Positions 22,899 through 34,230 of a stretch of DNA of 64,000 nt are shown here, piece by piece. The stretch lies in contig NC_060060.1 of the NCBI RefSeq assembly GCF_020283565.1, positions 21,762,001 to 21,826,000 on the forward strand, given 5' to 3'. Made by a program: the position numbers and the translations under genes. The notes under the pieces were generated by a model, which searched no databases, was not told the DNA's origin, and was given only the letters and a program-made list of their open reading frames with translations. The number at the start of each line of letters is the position of its first letter. Position 1 is the stretch's first letter. The stretch is from Trifolium pratense (lineage: Eukaryota; Streptophyta; Magnoliopsida; Fabales; Fabaceae).

Positions 22899-23892
22899 TA
22901 TACTGTATATGTGATGGGATGAAAAAAAAAACCTAACAATTTATTAGAGTCAAATTTTTTAATTTTTTATCATTGCCCAAAAAAGTCTTTTGTTTTATTA
23001 CTTACACTTTTTTTATCACTTATATAGGAAAAAAAATACTCTTATCTTGTAACCAAAAAAAAAAAAAAATACTCTTATCACTTTGTACATTAAATACTCT
23101 TATCTCAAAAAAGTCTTTTTTTTGTTATCCTTTATATGGACTGAATTCTCATTAATCACTTACATTATCTATCTCTTTCCTTTTTTGAGATTAAGGTTAT
23201 CCTTTTATTATCTATATTTCAATAGTACTGACTGCTACATCAATAATGAATTAGTCCAAATAGTAATGATTTTGATCTCCTTAAACATGTGGTTAGGAGT
23301 ACGATTTTTGACTCATGCGTATGAAAAAATTCAATTGTTACTAATATCAATGTAACCTTAAAAAAAGTATTCATTACTCTTATTCTTTTGTTGAGGAAAA
23401 AAACCGAAGTACTCACTAGTCACTACTATAGATTAGATTAGATTATGAGGTTTACTTTTCAAAAGAATTTTGTTCCAAAATAAATATTGTTTATAAATTC
23501 TAATATAATACTATTTATTACATTTTTGAATTGCATATTTTAATTAATAGTATGTACAACTACATTATTTATTACATTTTTTAAACATTGGTATTACATT
23601 TTCTAAACATCGGTAAATTGTCAAATTAATAAAAAGTTGACTCATACTCTACAATAATGTAGGTTCAACTACCTTTACTAACATAAGAATCTTGTTGAAG
23701 GGTCTTCAACTAAAAATACCAGAGGTGGATATACATAGTATGAGTGATGTTGTGACACTACTACATATTCAGCTTTTAGTAACATTTTTTAGGTAACATT
23801 TATAAAAAAATGTTACCCATTTTCACCGAAACCCGATAGAAATAACTCAAATCATTGAATCCCGCTAGATTTTCCATTTGATTAGTGAAACT

Positions 23893-24272
23893 TTTTCTCA
23901 CTTCCCAAACCCCAAAACTTGCACAAAGAAAGAAAGAAAAAAAATCCAAATCTATTTCCCATTTAGAAAAAAACAAAGAAGCTTAGTGAAGAACGCTTCC
24001 TCTCTCCGGCCGCCACTTTTTGTGAAGAAAACTTTGGGGCTTTTTTTTCCTTTGTGCAAGTTTTGGGTTTGGGAAGTGAGAAAAAATGATGGCTTCTCTT
24101 CCCGCCCCATGTTTCTTTTTCATCTCTCTTGCGCACAAAAAAATTCGTTTTCTAGAAACCGAAGTTTTTTTTTAGTATAAAATAACACTAAAAAAACTTC
24201 GGTTTCTAGAAACCGATTTTTTTGCGCGCTAGAGGGGCCTAAAAGAAACATGGGTCTAAATAGAAGCCATCA
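23893..24272. repeat. Two consecutive hairpins
   Basis: The first hairpin pairs TTTTTCTCACTTCCCAAACC and AACTTGCACAAAG (23890-23931) with CTTTGTGCAAG and GGGAAGTGAGAAAAA (about 24050-24086). The second pairs 24090-24168 with 24190-24272: both strands contain GGTTTCTAGAAACCG-like cores, a run of A/T, GCGC and CATGTTTC in mirrored order. The hairpins are adjacent and their stems are unrelated to each other. No target-site duplication was found, so this could be a foldback transposon or a hairpin-RNA locus. Confidence 0.65.
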
Positions 24273-24305
24273 CAAAATATTACACTAATAAAATTGGGGT
24301 TTGAA

Positions 24306-24560
24306 CTAATTAAACTTCACTTTGTGAGCTGAAGAGAAATGCTTTGATGCTGCAACTATGGATGCTTCAGGTCCACTAGTTATAGAAGCTTTGGTGCTTG
24401 TCTTCTTATTAACACAAAATAACCTTGTAAAAAATCTTGGTATCGATGAAAACCAGCTTCTCTTGTTTCCCTTATAACCCATTTTACTTCCGTTTGTGAT
24501 GGTGCTCAATATTATTAATTTAGAGGACTCTGCTAATTGATGGATGCATTTGAAATTCAT
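24306..24560 (-). CDS. Small basic ORF, 84 aa (uncertain)
   Basis: This minus-strand frame has many Lys, Ser and Thr residues and ends SSAHKVKFN. An internal Met (residue 27, MGYKGNKRSWFSSIPRFFTR) could be the true start of a 58-aa peptide. Its composition is more protein-like than other short frames in this gap, and the upstream DNA has TATAAA-like sequence (TATATAAACT on the + strand near 24580). I do not recognise a family. It may be chance. Confidence 0.3.
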   Translation of the reverse strand: MNFKCIHQLAESSKLIILSTITNGSKMGYKGNKRSWFSSIPRFFTRLFCVNKKTSTKASITSGPEASIVAASKHFSSAHKVKFN

Positions 24561-25278
24561 TTTTTAACGTCTATACTTTATATAAACTTAGTTTTCTTGT
24601 TGAAGTAGATAATAAACTTGGACAACAAGTTTATTAATTCAAAATATTCACTTTATTCCGTGGATAAGCGGAATATTTAAAATTCATGATGCAATATGGC
24701 TAAGACACGTTAATAAAAAATTTATAATAAAACTTATATGCATGTGAGATACTTAAAAGAATATGCATGCATTAATAAATAATTATAATCTATTTTCATC
24801 TAAACCATAATATATTTCAATCTCTATATTATGATATCAACAAAATGATCACTAAAAGAATTCAGAACAAGTTATGTCTAATGTTGACTTATTGAATCAT
24901 GTAAATCTTTGGTGAATTCTCACAACCTTTTCTCACCTTTTTTATAACCTTCATCTTTTCTAGGATAATTAGTAGAAAGTATCCTTGAAATATCTTATAA
25001 AATCTTATTAATTAATTAATTAACAAACAGATCACAATTCTCTTGCATGACTAAATAAAAAGTTATATGTCTCAATATTTTGAAGTTTATACTAATTGAC
25101 CATAGAGAGCAAATATATGGTCATAACAATAATTTTTAACATGGCACACCAAAATTTGGCTAGATATTATCCAGTCACAACAAGTAATGCAGAGAGGCAG
25201 AGAAAGAGTATATACAGAGAGAGGCAGAGAAAGAATGAAAATACTAATTTACCTTACCATCAAGCTAAGTACTTAACA

Positions 25279-25527
25279 TCAATGTAGAACTATTGTCCTG
25301 CCAATTATCAAAGGCACGAGAATTACCACACAGAGTGAAAATATTAGAAACGTTGAAGCGGCTGCGGCACTTGACACAATATTAGGGAGAAAAAGTTGTC
25401 TTGATTCAGTAAAACACAGCTTGCAATTACTTTTTCCTATATTATTCATTCGTTTTTTATTAAAGCAATTATTTGCTTCCGTTGCAAGGTGCTTCATTTC
25501 TAACATGGCTCTTTCAAAAAGAGCCAA
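25279..25527 (-). CDS. Small ORF with one membrane segment, 82 aa (uncertain)
   Basis: The frame starts MALFERAMLEMKHLATEANN and ends in a long hydrophobic segment (STFLIFSLCVVILVPLIIG). It lies just downstream of the MYND/MSS51-like gene on the same strand, so it may be part of that gene's 3' untranslated region. No homologous family is recognised, and it could be fortuitous. Confidence 0.25.
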   Translation of the reverse strand: MALFERAMLEMKHLATEANNCFNKKRMNNIGKSNCKLCFTESRQLFLPNIVSSAAAASTFLIFSLCVVILVPLIIGRTIVLH

Positions 25528-25690
25528 CCGTGGACTAACCTATTTCTTGGTTTTACAGGTGGTATTCTGGTAAGAACAATGGATCAATATGAGTTATCTT
25601 GTAGAATGAAACATAGTTATATAATTAGGCATTATCCATGGTTCTGGCCAATATATAGTGGCTCAAGAAATTCATTCAGAGCATTATTCT

Positions 25691-27973
25691 TCACATACCA
25701 AAAAGAAAGCAATTTGAGTAGCAGGGAAGCAACAACACACTGTCTTCCACGGCAATAGGCTGCCTGAAAGGATTTAATTGAACCTACATATTGAGCACAC
25801 AGGATCATCAGAATTCTTTGTAAATAAAAAAAAATAATAATAAATAAATAAATAATTCTCTTTCTCAATAGAGGACAGCATAGATCGAATTAGAAGCTTA
25901 CAGGTAATCTAAGAGGGCGTCCAGTTACAGTCTTTATGCAACTTGCTGCAAGATGACAAGCTTCCTCACAATAGTCGGTAAAAACAGCTGGGACATCAAT
26001 CTTTTCGATTAACTCCTGAGAATTTGTCAAGCAAACGAAATAAATGAAGAAGGAAATGGTGTAAACGTGGCGCGTAGTTTTAAAACTTAAGGCAGCATAA
26101 AACTAAAATCAACTACTAAATCGAGGATAACAAAAAGATGGGAGACGTACAATACTTGGCAACCAACTGGAATAGACAGCAATGCCACTATTTGGAGCAA
26201 TAATTAGGTGAGGAAAGGAATCCTGAAAGTGAAACATTAGTTCGGATAACTTGTCAATTTCAGAGAATCACAGTCAAAAATCAAAATCAAAATGAAAATC
26301 AAAACAAGCAAAATTAAGTTAAATTACAGCAACATACTAAGAACAAGTATTACTAAACATTTGCATATTAATTCTTTTTAAATGTTCCAATGAAATACCT
26401 TAACAATATCTGTGTATCTGTCATGATAGAATCCTCGCCAAAGCTGCAATGTCAATGAAGAATTCATACTCACATTTTCACCCGCTAGTTTGCACACACA
26501 CTTGGCTTCATTGCAACAAGGGTACTTAGAAATGCTGATCTTTTCACCATCCCTGTTTACTGGGAGGAAGAAAGGACATATATTTAGACTAAGTAGTGAT
26601 CAGCATCAGATGACGGAACAATGACTAGTGAGCAATGCATCGGACCTTTGAGTGGGAATTGCAGGTCCAACGAGTTCTATATGAATATGTACACCAGGGA
26701 AGAGGGCAAGTAATTCTCCAAACACAGCCAGTTGTAGCAGCTCCTTCTCAGGTCCTTCCATATAAAATTTCACAAAGCTAAAGTCATGTTCAGAGAAGTC
26801 AACAAATTTATTTATTATGAAAAAAAACATGCAAGCCTTCTTAATCATAGAAAATAAACATGCAAGTAACTCCATGTGTGTGTAAAACTAAAACACTCCA
26901 TGCAAAAGAACAAGAAAAGTGCAAACCATGTTTTTAGTGGAAAAATCACAAAAATACCATTGTTGGCACAATTATTAAAAGCAGCCATTTTGCCAAAAAG
27001 AAACTACAAGATTGTCATTGAGTGTGAAAAGTTCTTGCAGCAGCTCGACACGTCGGATAGTTAGATTTTATATAGTATAGATGGATAGGTGTGATTCAAG
27101 TATTTTAGAGATTCATTAAGCACTTCAGACCCCATTCCCAACATAATTACAGAGTATCAATGTAAAATATATCATGCTTCAAATTAAAATGCATATAGAG
27201 AATTTGAAGGTGATAATTTACCAAGGTAATGAATGTTCAACTTATCACCGCCTTCAAGATTCGAGGTTGTAATTCCAACAAGTTGAGCAGCGTGATATAT
27301 TGTAAGTGGCTGAAATAAAGACAATTAGAAAGACATTCATTCTAAATATGCCCAATGTAACCAAAGCAAAAAAAATTAGTAGCACATCTTTCTAATGATA
27401 GTAATTAATGGAAACTTATACGGAGTAATTCACAACGTGATAGCAGACTTCTTATTTTCGTGAAGTGTGAGGAGGGTAAACTAAAGGCCCCCATCCCTTT
27501 GTTGTAACCCAACCGCATATACAAACTAAAAGAGCCAACTACCCAACATCACAGTTGAATTATAGGCAAACGGTGATGATAACAGTGATATCAATAGTAG
27601 AAAGCTTTGTGGATGGAGAGTGTTGACTGTTGTGGGCAAAACATCTGCTACATGAAGTAGCAGATACCAGATAGCATTGCGGGCAAAAATCCGGTATTTG
27701 AAAAAGCGGATAGCATTTTCATAGTGGATTCATCAAAATCCACAATGACATAGCACTGCTATTGCCGCTATTTGACAACACTGGATGACAGTAAATGTGG
27801 CTGCAACAAAAATTACACAATCATACCCACTGAAGAGGCAAAGCAACAGGTGAGTCTAGTGGCATGCACCTCCACGTATAGTAGTCTCTCCAACTACACA
27901 ACTGCTCTGATACCAAAGAGTCAGGACCTAAAAATTTACAATATGTTCAGTTTAACTCTAATTTGATTTTATA

Positions 27974-28014
<41 letters not shown>

Positions 28015-29673
28015 AGAAGTTGAACAAGAAGGAAGAAGCTTGAATCATAAAATTACCACGACAAGGACACAAAACACTCGGGAGCTCCCAGCCATTGTTT
28101 AACCTGCAAAAGTAAAACTATAAACGTTATATCTTTATTATGACAATCATTGAGTGTGTGATCATGGCTTAATTACTGAATTACTCTTCAAAACAAACTA
28201 GAACTCGTAACTCAAAAATAGAAATTAGATTAAATTCAAGTTTCAAAATATGAATGAAATAAGAGAAAACCCTAAAAGATTAAATGAAGCAGATGATCCT
28301 CCACATTGGCATTCATGCATCCACATCCCCACTTGATGAAGGCTTCTCTTGCTCAAAAATGAACACCTTGTTTCTTGTTTTACACAAATCTGTTGAAATT
28401 ACAGAAACATCGATTAAACTAAACTAAAAAAGAAAAACCACTAAGGTTTTGTTTGACAAAAAGTAACAAAGAGCATATTAGATATCCAAGGTTGTTAAAT
28501 GGCAGCCATGGCATGGTGGATTTCCTTAGGGCCGGCCCAACACTAAATGAGGCCTACAGCGAATTCCAAAGTGATGTCAAAAGTAGTTGCTTGAATTTTT
28601 GAAGAGTTGCAAAGTTGTTGTCTTGTTTTTATAATTTGTTTCTCAGAGGACTTTATGTTTTTCTCCAAGGCCTTTTCCTTCCATAAAATAATGAACTTAT
28701 GACTTATAAATAAGGGGCCTTTTTTCTTTAGTAAATTTTTTTCTTTTACAAGGCCTAAAACCCTTGTTAGGAAATCATTTCCTAACAACCGCAATAACTA
28801 ATTTGCGAAGGGATGCCCGTCATGGCAGCACCATAGGCCGCAATGGCATGTTTATAATGAGAATTATGGTTTTCCACCATCAACAACATTGAAGCTAGCA
28901 GGTAGCGGATAAACTAGTTAATAACCGATAAGTTATCATATTGAATTTAAAGTCTTTTTTTTTGTAGATAGATGACATGGCAAGCCACCGGAAACCCGCA
29001 CACACAAAGTAGAGAGACCGGGGTTGGAACCCTGGTCATGGCGTCTGACCTAGCAATTTCGGCATTTCTGCCTGCTGAGCTAGGATTTGCAGACTGAATT
29101 TAAAGTTTTTAAAAAAACATAACTAATTGATAAATACAAAATGACTTAAAAAGATATTTATAACTAATATTTAAATGTTTCCAATCAGTAAGGATAATAA
29201 AAGGGATAGAAAAATGATAGTAGTTTCTAAAAAATGCTAAAAGCTCATGAATTAATCATAGAACTTATCCGCATCTATAAGCTATCCACTCTAAGCTAAT
29301 TTGATACTACTATTTGGCCAAACAGGACCTTATCAATTATGTTACAGTAATAACCTGAAATGTGGATTCGCGAGAGAAAGTGAAAGGAAAATTATTGAGA
29401 ATATCGACACTTTCCATTTGTAGCTGTAACCTATCACACTCATGTTTGTGATGACTCCAATGCGCAATCTAACGAACAAAAAGAAGAAGAAGCAACGAAG
29501 CTATGTTAGTGGAAACTAGTTGAAATTAATTTGTGCAATAACAGAAAGAAAAGCTTGAAATTGAAGAAAACCCGATGAGAGAGAGAGCAATAAGCAACGG
29601 CTTCGCAGCGTGCACAGAGTATCGTTGCGGCGTCGATGCACCGTGTTCCGCTCCCCTTCGCCGCGCACTCCAT
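25691..29673 (-). CDS. MYND zinc finger, MSS51-like protein, 11 exons, 370 aa
   Basis: The exons are 29673-29572, 29468-29355, 28389-28271, 28103-28057, 27927-27827, 27309-27222, 26754-26646, 26552-26399, 26222-26151, 26015-25902 and 25783-25691. All junctions keep frame. Residues 1-45 form a MYND zinc finger with Cys 3, 12, 20, 23, 29 and 45 and His 37 and 41 as likely ligands. From about residue 95 to the end is an MSS51 C-terminal-type domain ([78 protein letters not shown]). Yeast Mss51 activates COX1 translation in mitochondria; the plant proteins have no established role, and no targeting peptide is evident here. The least certain junction is exon 7 to 8, whose donor is GTCCGA. Confidence 0.9.
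27977..28013. repeat. 37-bp poly(A) run in intron 4 of the MYND gene
   Basis: This uninterrupted A-run is a long poly(T) in the sense of the gene, about 50 bp before the exon 5 acceptor. It is likely length-variable. It may be the tail of a lost retroposon, but no duplication around it was found. Confidence 0.8.
28954..29094 (-). mobile_element. tRNA-derived SINE in intron 2 of the MYND gene (141 bp)
   Basis: Read on the minus strand, the element has an A-box-like TAGCTCAGCAGG and a B-box-like GGTTCCAACCCC about 45 bp later, and ends in an A-run. The flanks carry a 12-bp direct repeat TGAATTTAAAGT (28942-28953 and 29095-29106), as produced by LINE-driven insertion. It lies in the same orientation as the host gene. 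Confidence 0.75.
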
Positions 29674-29712
29674 TTTGAACCCCTCTTTTAGTGTTTGGAT
29701 TTTTTCTAATCA

Positions 29713-29939
29713 CACTACAAAAAAATAATTGCACGAGAAATTAATTAAAAATTTGGTTTTCTCTACAAATAATTTGCTGTGAAATAAAAGTTGTGAAAAA
29801 TCTATTTATATTGCTTGCTCTAATTAGTGGATGGATAAATATTATTAAATACTTCAAATTATAATTATATGGTGTGGCATTTTGATACATTAACTCATTT
29901 AGTCTTGGGTTCGATCCTCAGCAGGTGCATATTGAAAAG
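29713..29939. other. Upstream region of the MYND gene
   Basis: This short gap holds a CACTACAAAAAAA sequence at 29713 that looks like a CACTA terminus without a partner, and a GGGTTCGATCCTC B-box-like motif near 29908 that may belong to a SINE. Neither could be bounded. Confidence 0.3.
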
Positions 29940-30207
29940 TATTTGTTGGGAGATGTTGACCGCTTAACTCCTAATTGCGATGATCCTAATTCCTAACCTT
30001 GTAACTCGATTCAGACTCATTGCGTTATGTAATGTGATTTACAAAATTATCATCAAAATCATAACAAAATGTCTCAGAAATATCATGCCCTATATTATTT
30101 CTCGGAACCAAAGTAGTTTTATTCTTGGAAGATCTACTACTAATTAATAATATCCTAGTTCTACAAGAGATCATTCACTCTTTAAATAATATCCATGGTA
30201 AGAATAA

Positions 30208-30384
30208 TGCTAGCAACACACTCTTTAACAAACACACTTCAACACACTCTCTTTTATTGGTTGAAATTCACATGGGTCCCATAAAAAAATATGGATCCAT
30301 ATAAATTTTATGGGACCCATGTGAATTTCAACCAATAAAAGAGAGTGTATTGAAATGTGTTTGTTAAAGAGTGTGTTGCTAGCA
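30208..30384. mobile_element. Foldback MITE in the LINE relic
   Basis: This is a nearly perfect inverted repeat: TGCTAGCAACACACTCTTTA at the left is mirrored at the right, with a short central loop around GGGTCCCATAAAAAAATATG. The flanks GGTAAGAAT and GGTAACAAT differ by one base and would be a 9-bp duplication if the termini are extended by 2-3 bp, pointing to a Mutator-type MITE. It interrupts the reverse transcriptase frame after NNIHG. Confidence 0.8.
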
Positions 30385-30511
30385 CTCCTCGGTAACAATA
30401 ATACTGATTATATGATTGTCAAATTGGATTTAGAAAAGACCTACCATAGACTCGGGTGGTCTTTCATTATGGAAACATTACATATTCTTAATCTGCAGCA
30501 TCATATTTGAC

Positions 30512-31036
30512 AAGGTTATCAAAACCGGACCGGCCGGTCGGACCGGTCGGACCGTGAACCGGTCATGAAAACGGTTCGGTTTTGAGCAAAAAATGGACAG
30601 GAAATCGACCGGCAAAAAAACGCATGAACCGGGGTCGAACCGGCGAACCGGCCGGGCGGTTCAAGCGGTTTTGCAGATTTTTGTTTTTTTTTATAAAAAA
30701 AATAGGGCAAGATGACGTCGTTTTAACATTTTTTTTTTAAAAAAAAATCTGAAACAAAACAACGAAGTCGTAGGAATAGGAAATGTTTTTGTTTTTCATC
30801 TGTTTTTCATTTGGTTTGAATTATAAATTTTATTTTATTTTGACTTGTGATATTTTATCTTTTTAATGTGTGAAATTATGAAATATTGAGCAATTATTAA
30901 TATATTTTTATTTATATATTAATTAAAATATATATTTAATTAAAAACGGTTCGACCCCGATTGAACCCGATCCGACCAATTGAACCTTGAACCGGTGAGC
31001 TCGCCGGTTCGATGACCGGTCCGGTTCTGACAACCT
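30512..31036. mobile_element. hAT-like non-autonomous element in the LINE relic
   Basis: The left end AAGGTTATCAAAACCGGACC and the inverse of the right end, AGGTTGTCAGAACCGGACC, match. Both arms are dense in ACCGG/CCGGT blocks, and the centre is AT-rich. The flanks (ATATTTGA and ATATGTTA) are only partly alike, so the target duplication is eroded. It splits the LINE frame after LNLQHHI. Confidence 0.65.
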
Positions 31037-31158
31037 ATATGTTATTGAGAATTGTATCTCCTCCTCTTCCATGAGTTTGAATTGGAATTTTGTTATCACT
31101 CTGGTCAAAAAGTTATAACTTGTAAAAATCAAATGTGTTTTTCTCGGAATTGGATCTG

Positions 31159-31290
31159 GTGCAGTCACTTTTCCATGCAGTCATTTTATAGCCGTCCGAT
31201 CGTAATCGGACGGCTTAAACAAATGCAGTCAATAAATAAGTTTTTAAATCATAGCCTGATTGCATGACTGCACCAAAAAGGTGACTGCAC
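31159..31290. mobile_element. Short MITE (132 bp) in the LINE relic
   Basis: The ends are inverted: GTGCAGTCACTTTTCCATGC on the left and GTGACTGCAC on the right, with further mirrored TGCAGTCA motifs and a central palindrome CCGTCCGATCGTAATCGGAC. The target duplication is unclear. Confidence 0.65.
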
Positions 31291-31700
31291 GGAATCTGGG
31301 TCCGTTTTTCTCTAAAAATATCAATCCTGGCTTTGCTACTGGCTTGAGTGGCATTCTGGATATCGAAGAAACCAAGGACCTTGAGTGTTACTTAGGAGCA
31401 CCTATGATTCATTTAGTTTTATTATGGATAAGATGAAGAAAAAATTATCTAGATGGAAAGCGAATTCTCTTTCTTTTGCAAGTCGAATCACTCTTGGCCA
31501 ATATTCTTGGATATGTCATGCATACTTGTTTCATTCCTGTATCTATTTGTGAAGAGACACTGAGAGATTATTGAGGAACTTTATTTGGGATCCAAATCAC
31601 AACAAAGGAAGTGTCACTTTATTTATTGAAGTAAGATTTGTCTACGACTAACTAGGGGTTTACTACATAAAATATCTATTGAAATGAGCTAGAAAATTGG

Positions 31701-33180
31701 GAGGGAAAAGGTGTTGCTGTGATGAAACTGCTGCATCTTGATCAGAATTCAAAAACAAAAACAAAGTTAATTAATTCTTGATTATGAAATAAGCAGAAAA
31801 CATAAACCTCAAAAAAAGAACCCTAAACTAGGCGACTTAGAACCTATCAAACAGGGGATACAAGGCATGCTTGCATGTGAGGAGTCAAGGTCTAGCATGA
31901 TGTAATCATAATTTGCCACGTCACAAGCCAATTCGCCACTTGTACAAGGGTTAATGTTTTTAAGGAACCAAAATGGAAATTGTTTTTTAAGGAAACAAAA
32001 ATATCTTTAAGAGGTCAAAATATTAATTAAGTCTTGTATTTAAACACAAAATGTTGCTAGTTTAATTTTTTTTTAAGTGATGTTATTTTTTTTATAAACA
32101 ACCCGCAAGTTACTTATAAAATTAAGAATGTGTCTATTAAATTTTGTTATTAAGTTTTTCTTTTTTTGAGTTATAAAATATTTTTTTAGTAGTAACAAAG
32201 TCATTATTTTTTACTTGTATAAAATATTAAATAGACGGATATAATAAATTGCAGACCACCAAATGTTTGAGGTCATGTGTCGTGGCTCACCTTGCACATC
32301 CATAGACTTGACCATGCTCTTAGAACAAATCGTTTAAGAGAACGTGTTCAAATTTTAGACTGAAAAAAATAATTTTTATATATTAGTCAGATTTTATTTA
32401 TCTTGTAAATGAGTTTGAAATTATTATCAGGACATCTTCTCCTACAAATTAGAAGGTTTTTTAAAAAAATCAAATCATTTTATTAAACAAAATACCTTAG
32501 CCATTAATTTGAATGGTTGGAGGTCATTTATTTTAGATATAATCCTAGTGAAAATCAATTAAAATGGTATTCCTATAATATTATAGCATATCCTTGCATT
32601 CCACTTTCATTGTCCATATCTCTTTAATATTTGAAAAGATGAAGGATGCTACGATCTTTCTTTCTTTGTTTTCTTATTCTTCTTGACATTCCAAGAAAAA
32701 AAATAAATGATTTGATTACCTGTTTGGTAAAGTGAGATCCAAAGTTCCAATGATATGCTATAGTACAAGCACATAAAATAAAGATATCCCAAAATCACAC
32801 ACAATATTGAAAAAGAAGATGCCAAATCTTATGTGATCTCAATTAAAAATACCAACTATTCGGTGGATTCCTCTTTTCCCCTTACCCTTTACAAAAGGTA
32901 TTAAGTAATTGTTATTTATAGTGTAAGAGTCCATGATTCTATAGAATATTTGATGTTGAAACCTTGAATTATATGATCCGATCTAATCCAAACAGTTTGT
33001 TCTGTTGGTCGGGTATAGTATGCATCCCACATACAGTGAATGAATGTGTAATATTTTTTCACTATGTTATTGGTATCAATAATTTATCGACTTTATCAAT
33101 AACTAATCTCTATTAAAGAATCTGTTTGACAATCTTTAGTGAAGACTGTTCTCTTAACCGCATTTTAATTTATTCAAGGT
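31701..33180. other. Intergenic, no gene seen
   Basis: This is AT-rich DNA. No termini, RNA genes or coding frames of substance were recognised. Confidence 0.4.
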
Positions 33181-34230
33181 TTTTTTTTTAATGACAAATA
33201 TATATGTGTACAGAAGTCACTAATACAAGGGGAGAGCACAAACAAAATGAATATCGAAGTACTCACAAAAGAAGAAAAGCATAAAAAGAAGACAAACACA
33301 AAAACCAAAAAAACAAACTGATTACACCGACAGGCACCACAGCCCGCCCAAATCTAGCAACCAAGACAGAACAAGAAGAGAAAGAAAAAGGAGAAAAGAA
33401 GAAGAAAAAAAATGAACCCACCTACCAAGCAGAGTCATCAGAAGCCAACACTCAGTCTCCACCAATCTCTAACGGCTCTAGCACATAACTGGTTACACCT
33501 CCAGCTCATAGAATGAGCAGTGGTTACCAGGATTTTTGGCCAAAAACCACTTTCATGATGAAAATTTCACCTTATCAACCAATTACTCGACATAAATAGT
33601 TCTCCTAGCAAAGATTAAATCATTCTGAGAGATCCAAATAGACCACACTACTACATGCCAAATTAACAACCAACCTAACATAGACTTCCTACCCACTCCT
33701 AGACCTAGGAACCACTCAAGCAAACTAGAAATACTATTGGGGGAGACTAGCTCAAACCCTAACCACTGGGCTAACTTATACCAAAAAAAGGTTATGCAGT
33801 CACAAGTAATGAAGAGATGGTTAGCTGACTCAACGAAGTCCCCACATAAAGCACAGAAAGACAGAGAAGTCTCCCTAAAAACATGACGTCTAAGGAGATT
33901 TTGTCTGGTCGTAACTGTATCCTGAAGTAATTGCCAAGAGAAGACAATCACTTTTGAAGGAACCCAAGACTTCCACTTCCGCATTAAAAGAGAATTTGGA
34001 TCAGGAGCCGCCTCCACGCTCGTGATTGCCAAGTAGGCCAACTTCACCGAGTAGCTACCAGTGGGATCAAGAGTCCAAACCCATGAATCCTCTATCTATA
34101 ACAACCACATGGAGTAAATCCTGAAGAAAATCACACTCAGCCACTGAAAGCTCCCTCTTCCACCTAAAATTCCACAACCACTGATCGTGCTCCCTCGAGC
34201 CCATATTCTCCACCAACTCTAAACATTATT
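33181..34230 (-). pseudogene. LINE 3' end: zf-RVT domain relic
   Basis: The longest open piece (34047-33583) reads like the zinc-binding region found after plant LINE reverse transcriptases: KWKSWVPSKVIVFSWQLLQD, LLRRHV, then CALCGDFVESANHLFITC, then the VVWSIWISQNDLIF signature. Upstream (to 34230) EHDQWLWNF continues it, and downstream it continues to FLAKNPGNHCSFYELEV with in-frame stops. A T-run at 33181-33190 marks the poly(A) end in minus orientation. The element is 5'-truncated and dead. Confidence 0.85.

Larger units (their letters stand above)
22101..23892. other. Upstream region of the NlpC/P60-like gene; no other gene seen
   Basis: This is AT-rich intergenic DNA with two stacked MITEs at 22702-22898. 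Short frames rich in Lys, Phe and Tyr come from base composition. Confidence 0.4.
29940..31700 (+). pseudogene. LINE (L1-type) reverse transcriptase relic
   Basis: Translated pieces follow the plant LINE ORF2 in order: RLIALCNVIYKII, then IISRNQSSFILGR, then LVLQEIIHSLNNIHG (to about 30200), then IVKLDLEKTYHRLGWSFI (30425-30480), then VIENCISSSSMSLNWNF (from 31038), then DLECYLGAPMIH and KMKKKLSRWKANSLSFASRITL (31370-31490) and RNFIWDPN (about 31580). The frame is broken by stops and shifts. Three later insertions split it at about 30207, 30511 and 31158. It is dead. Confidence 0.8.

Noticed and set aside
23757..23800. CACTACTACATATTC followed by GTAACATTTTTTAGGTAACA, considered as a CACTA end.
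   Set aside because: The terminus differs from both CACTA families in the window and no partner end was found.
27310..28056. The MYND/MSS51-like gene seemed at first to lack the exon between CPCRG and PLTIYHAA and so to be a pseudogene.
   Set aside because: The exon was found at 27927-27827 ([17 protein letters not shown], then SPVALPLQW). It restores both the phase and the expected family sequence.
29713..29725. CACTACAAAAAAA close to the MYND gene start, resembling a CACTA terminus.
   Set aside because: No matching inverted end or subterminal repeats were found within reach; 13 bases of this composition can occur by chance.
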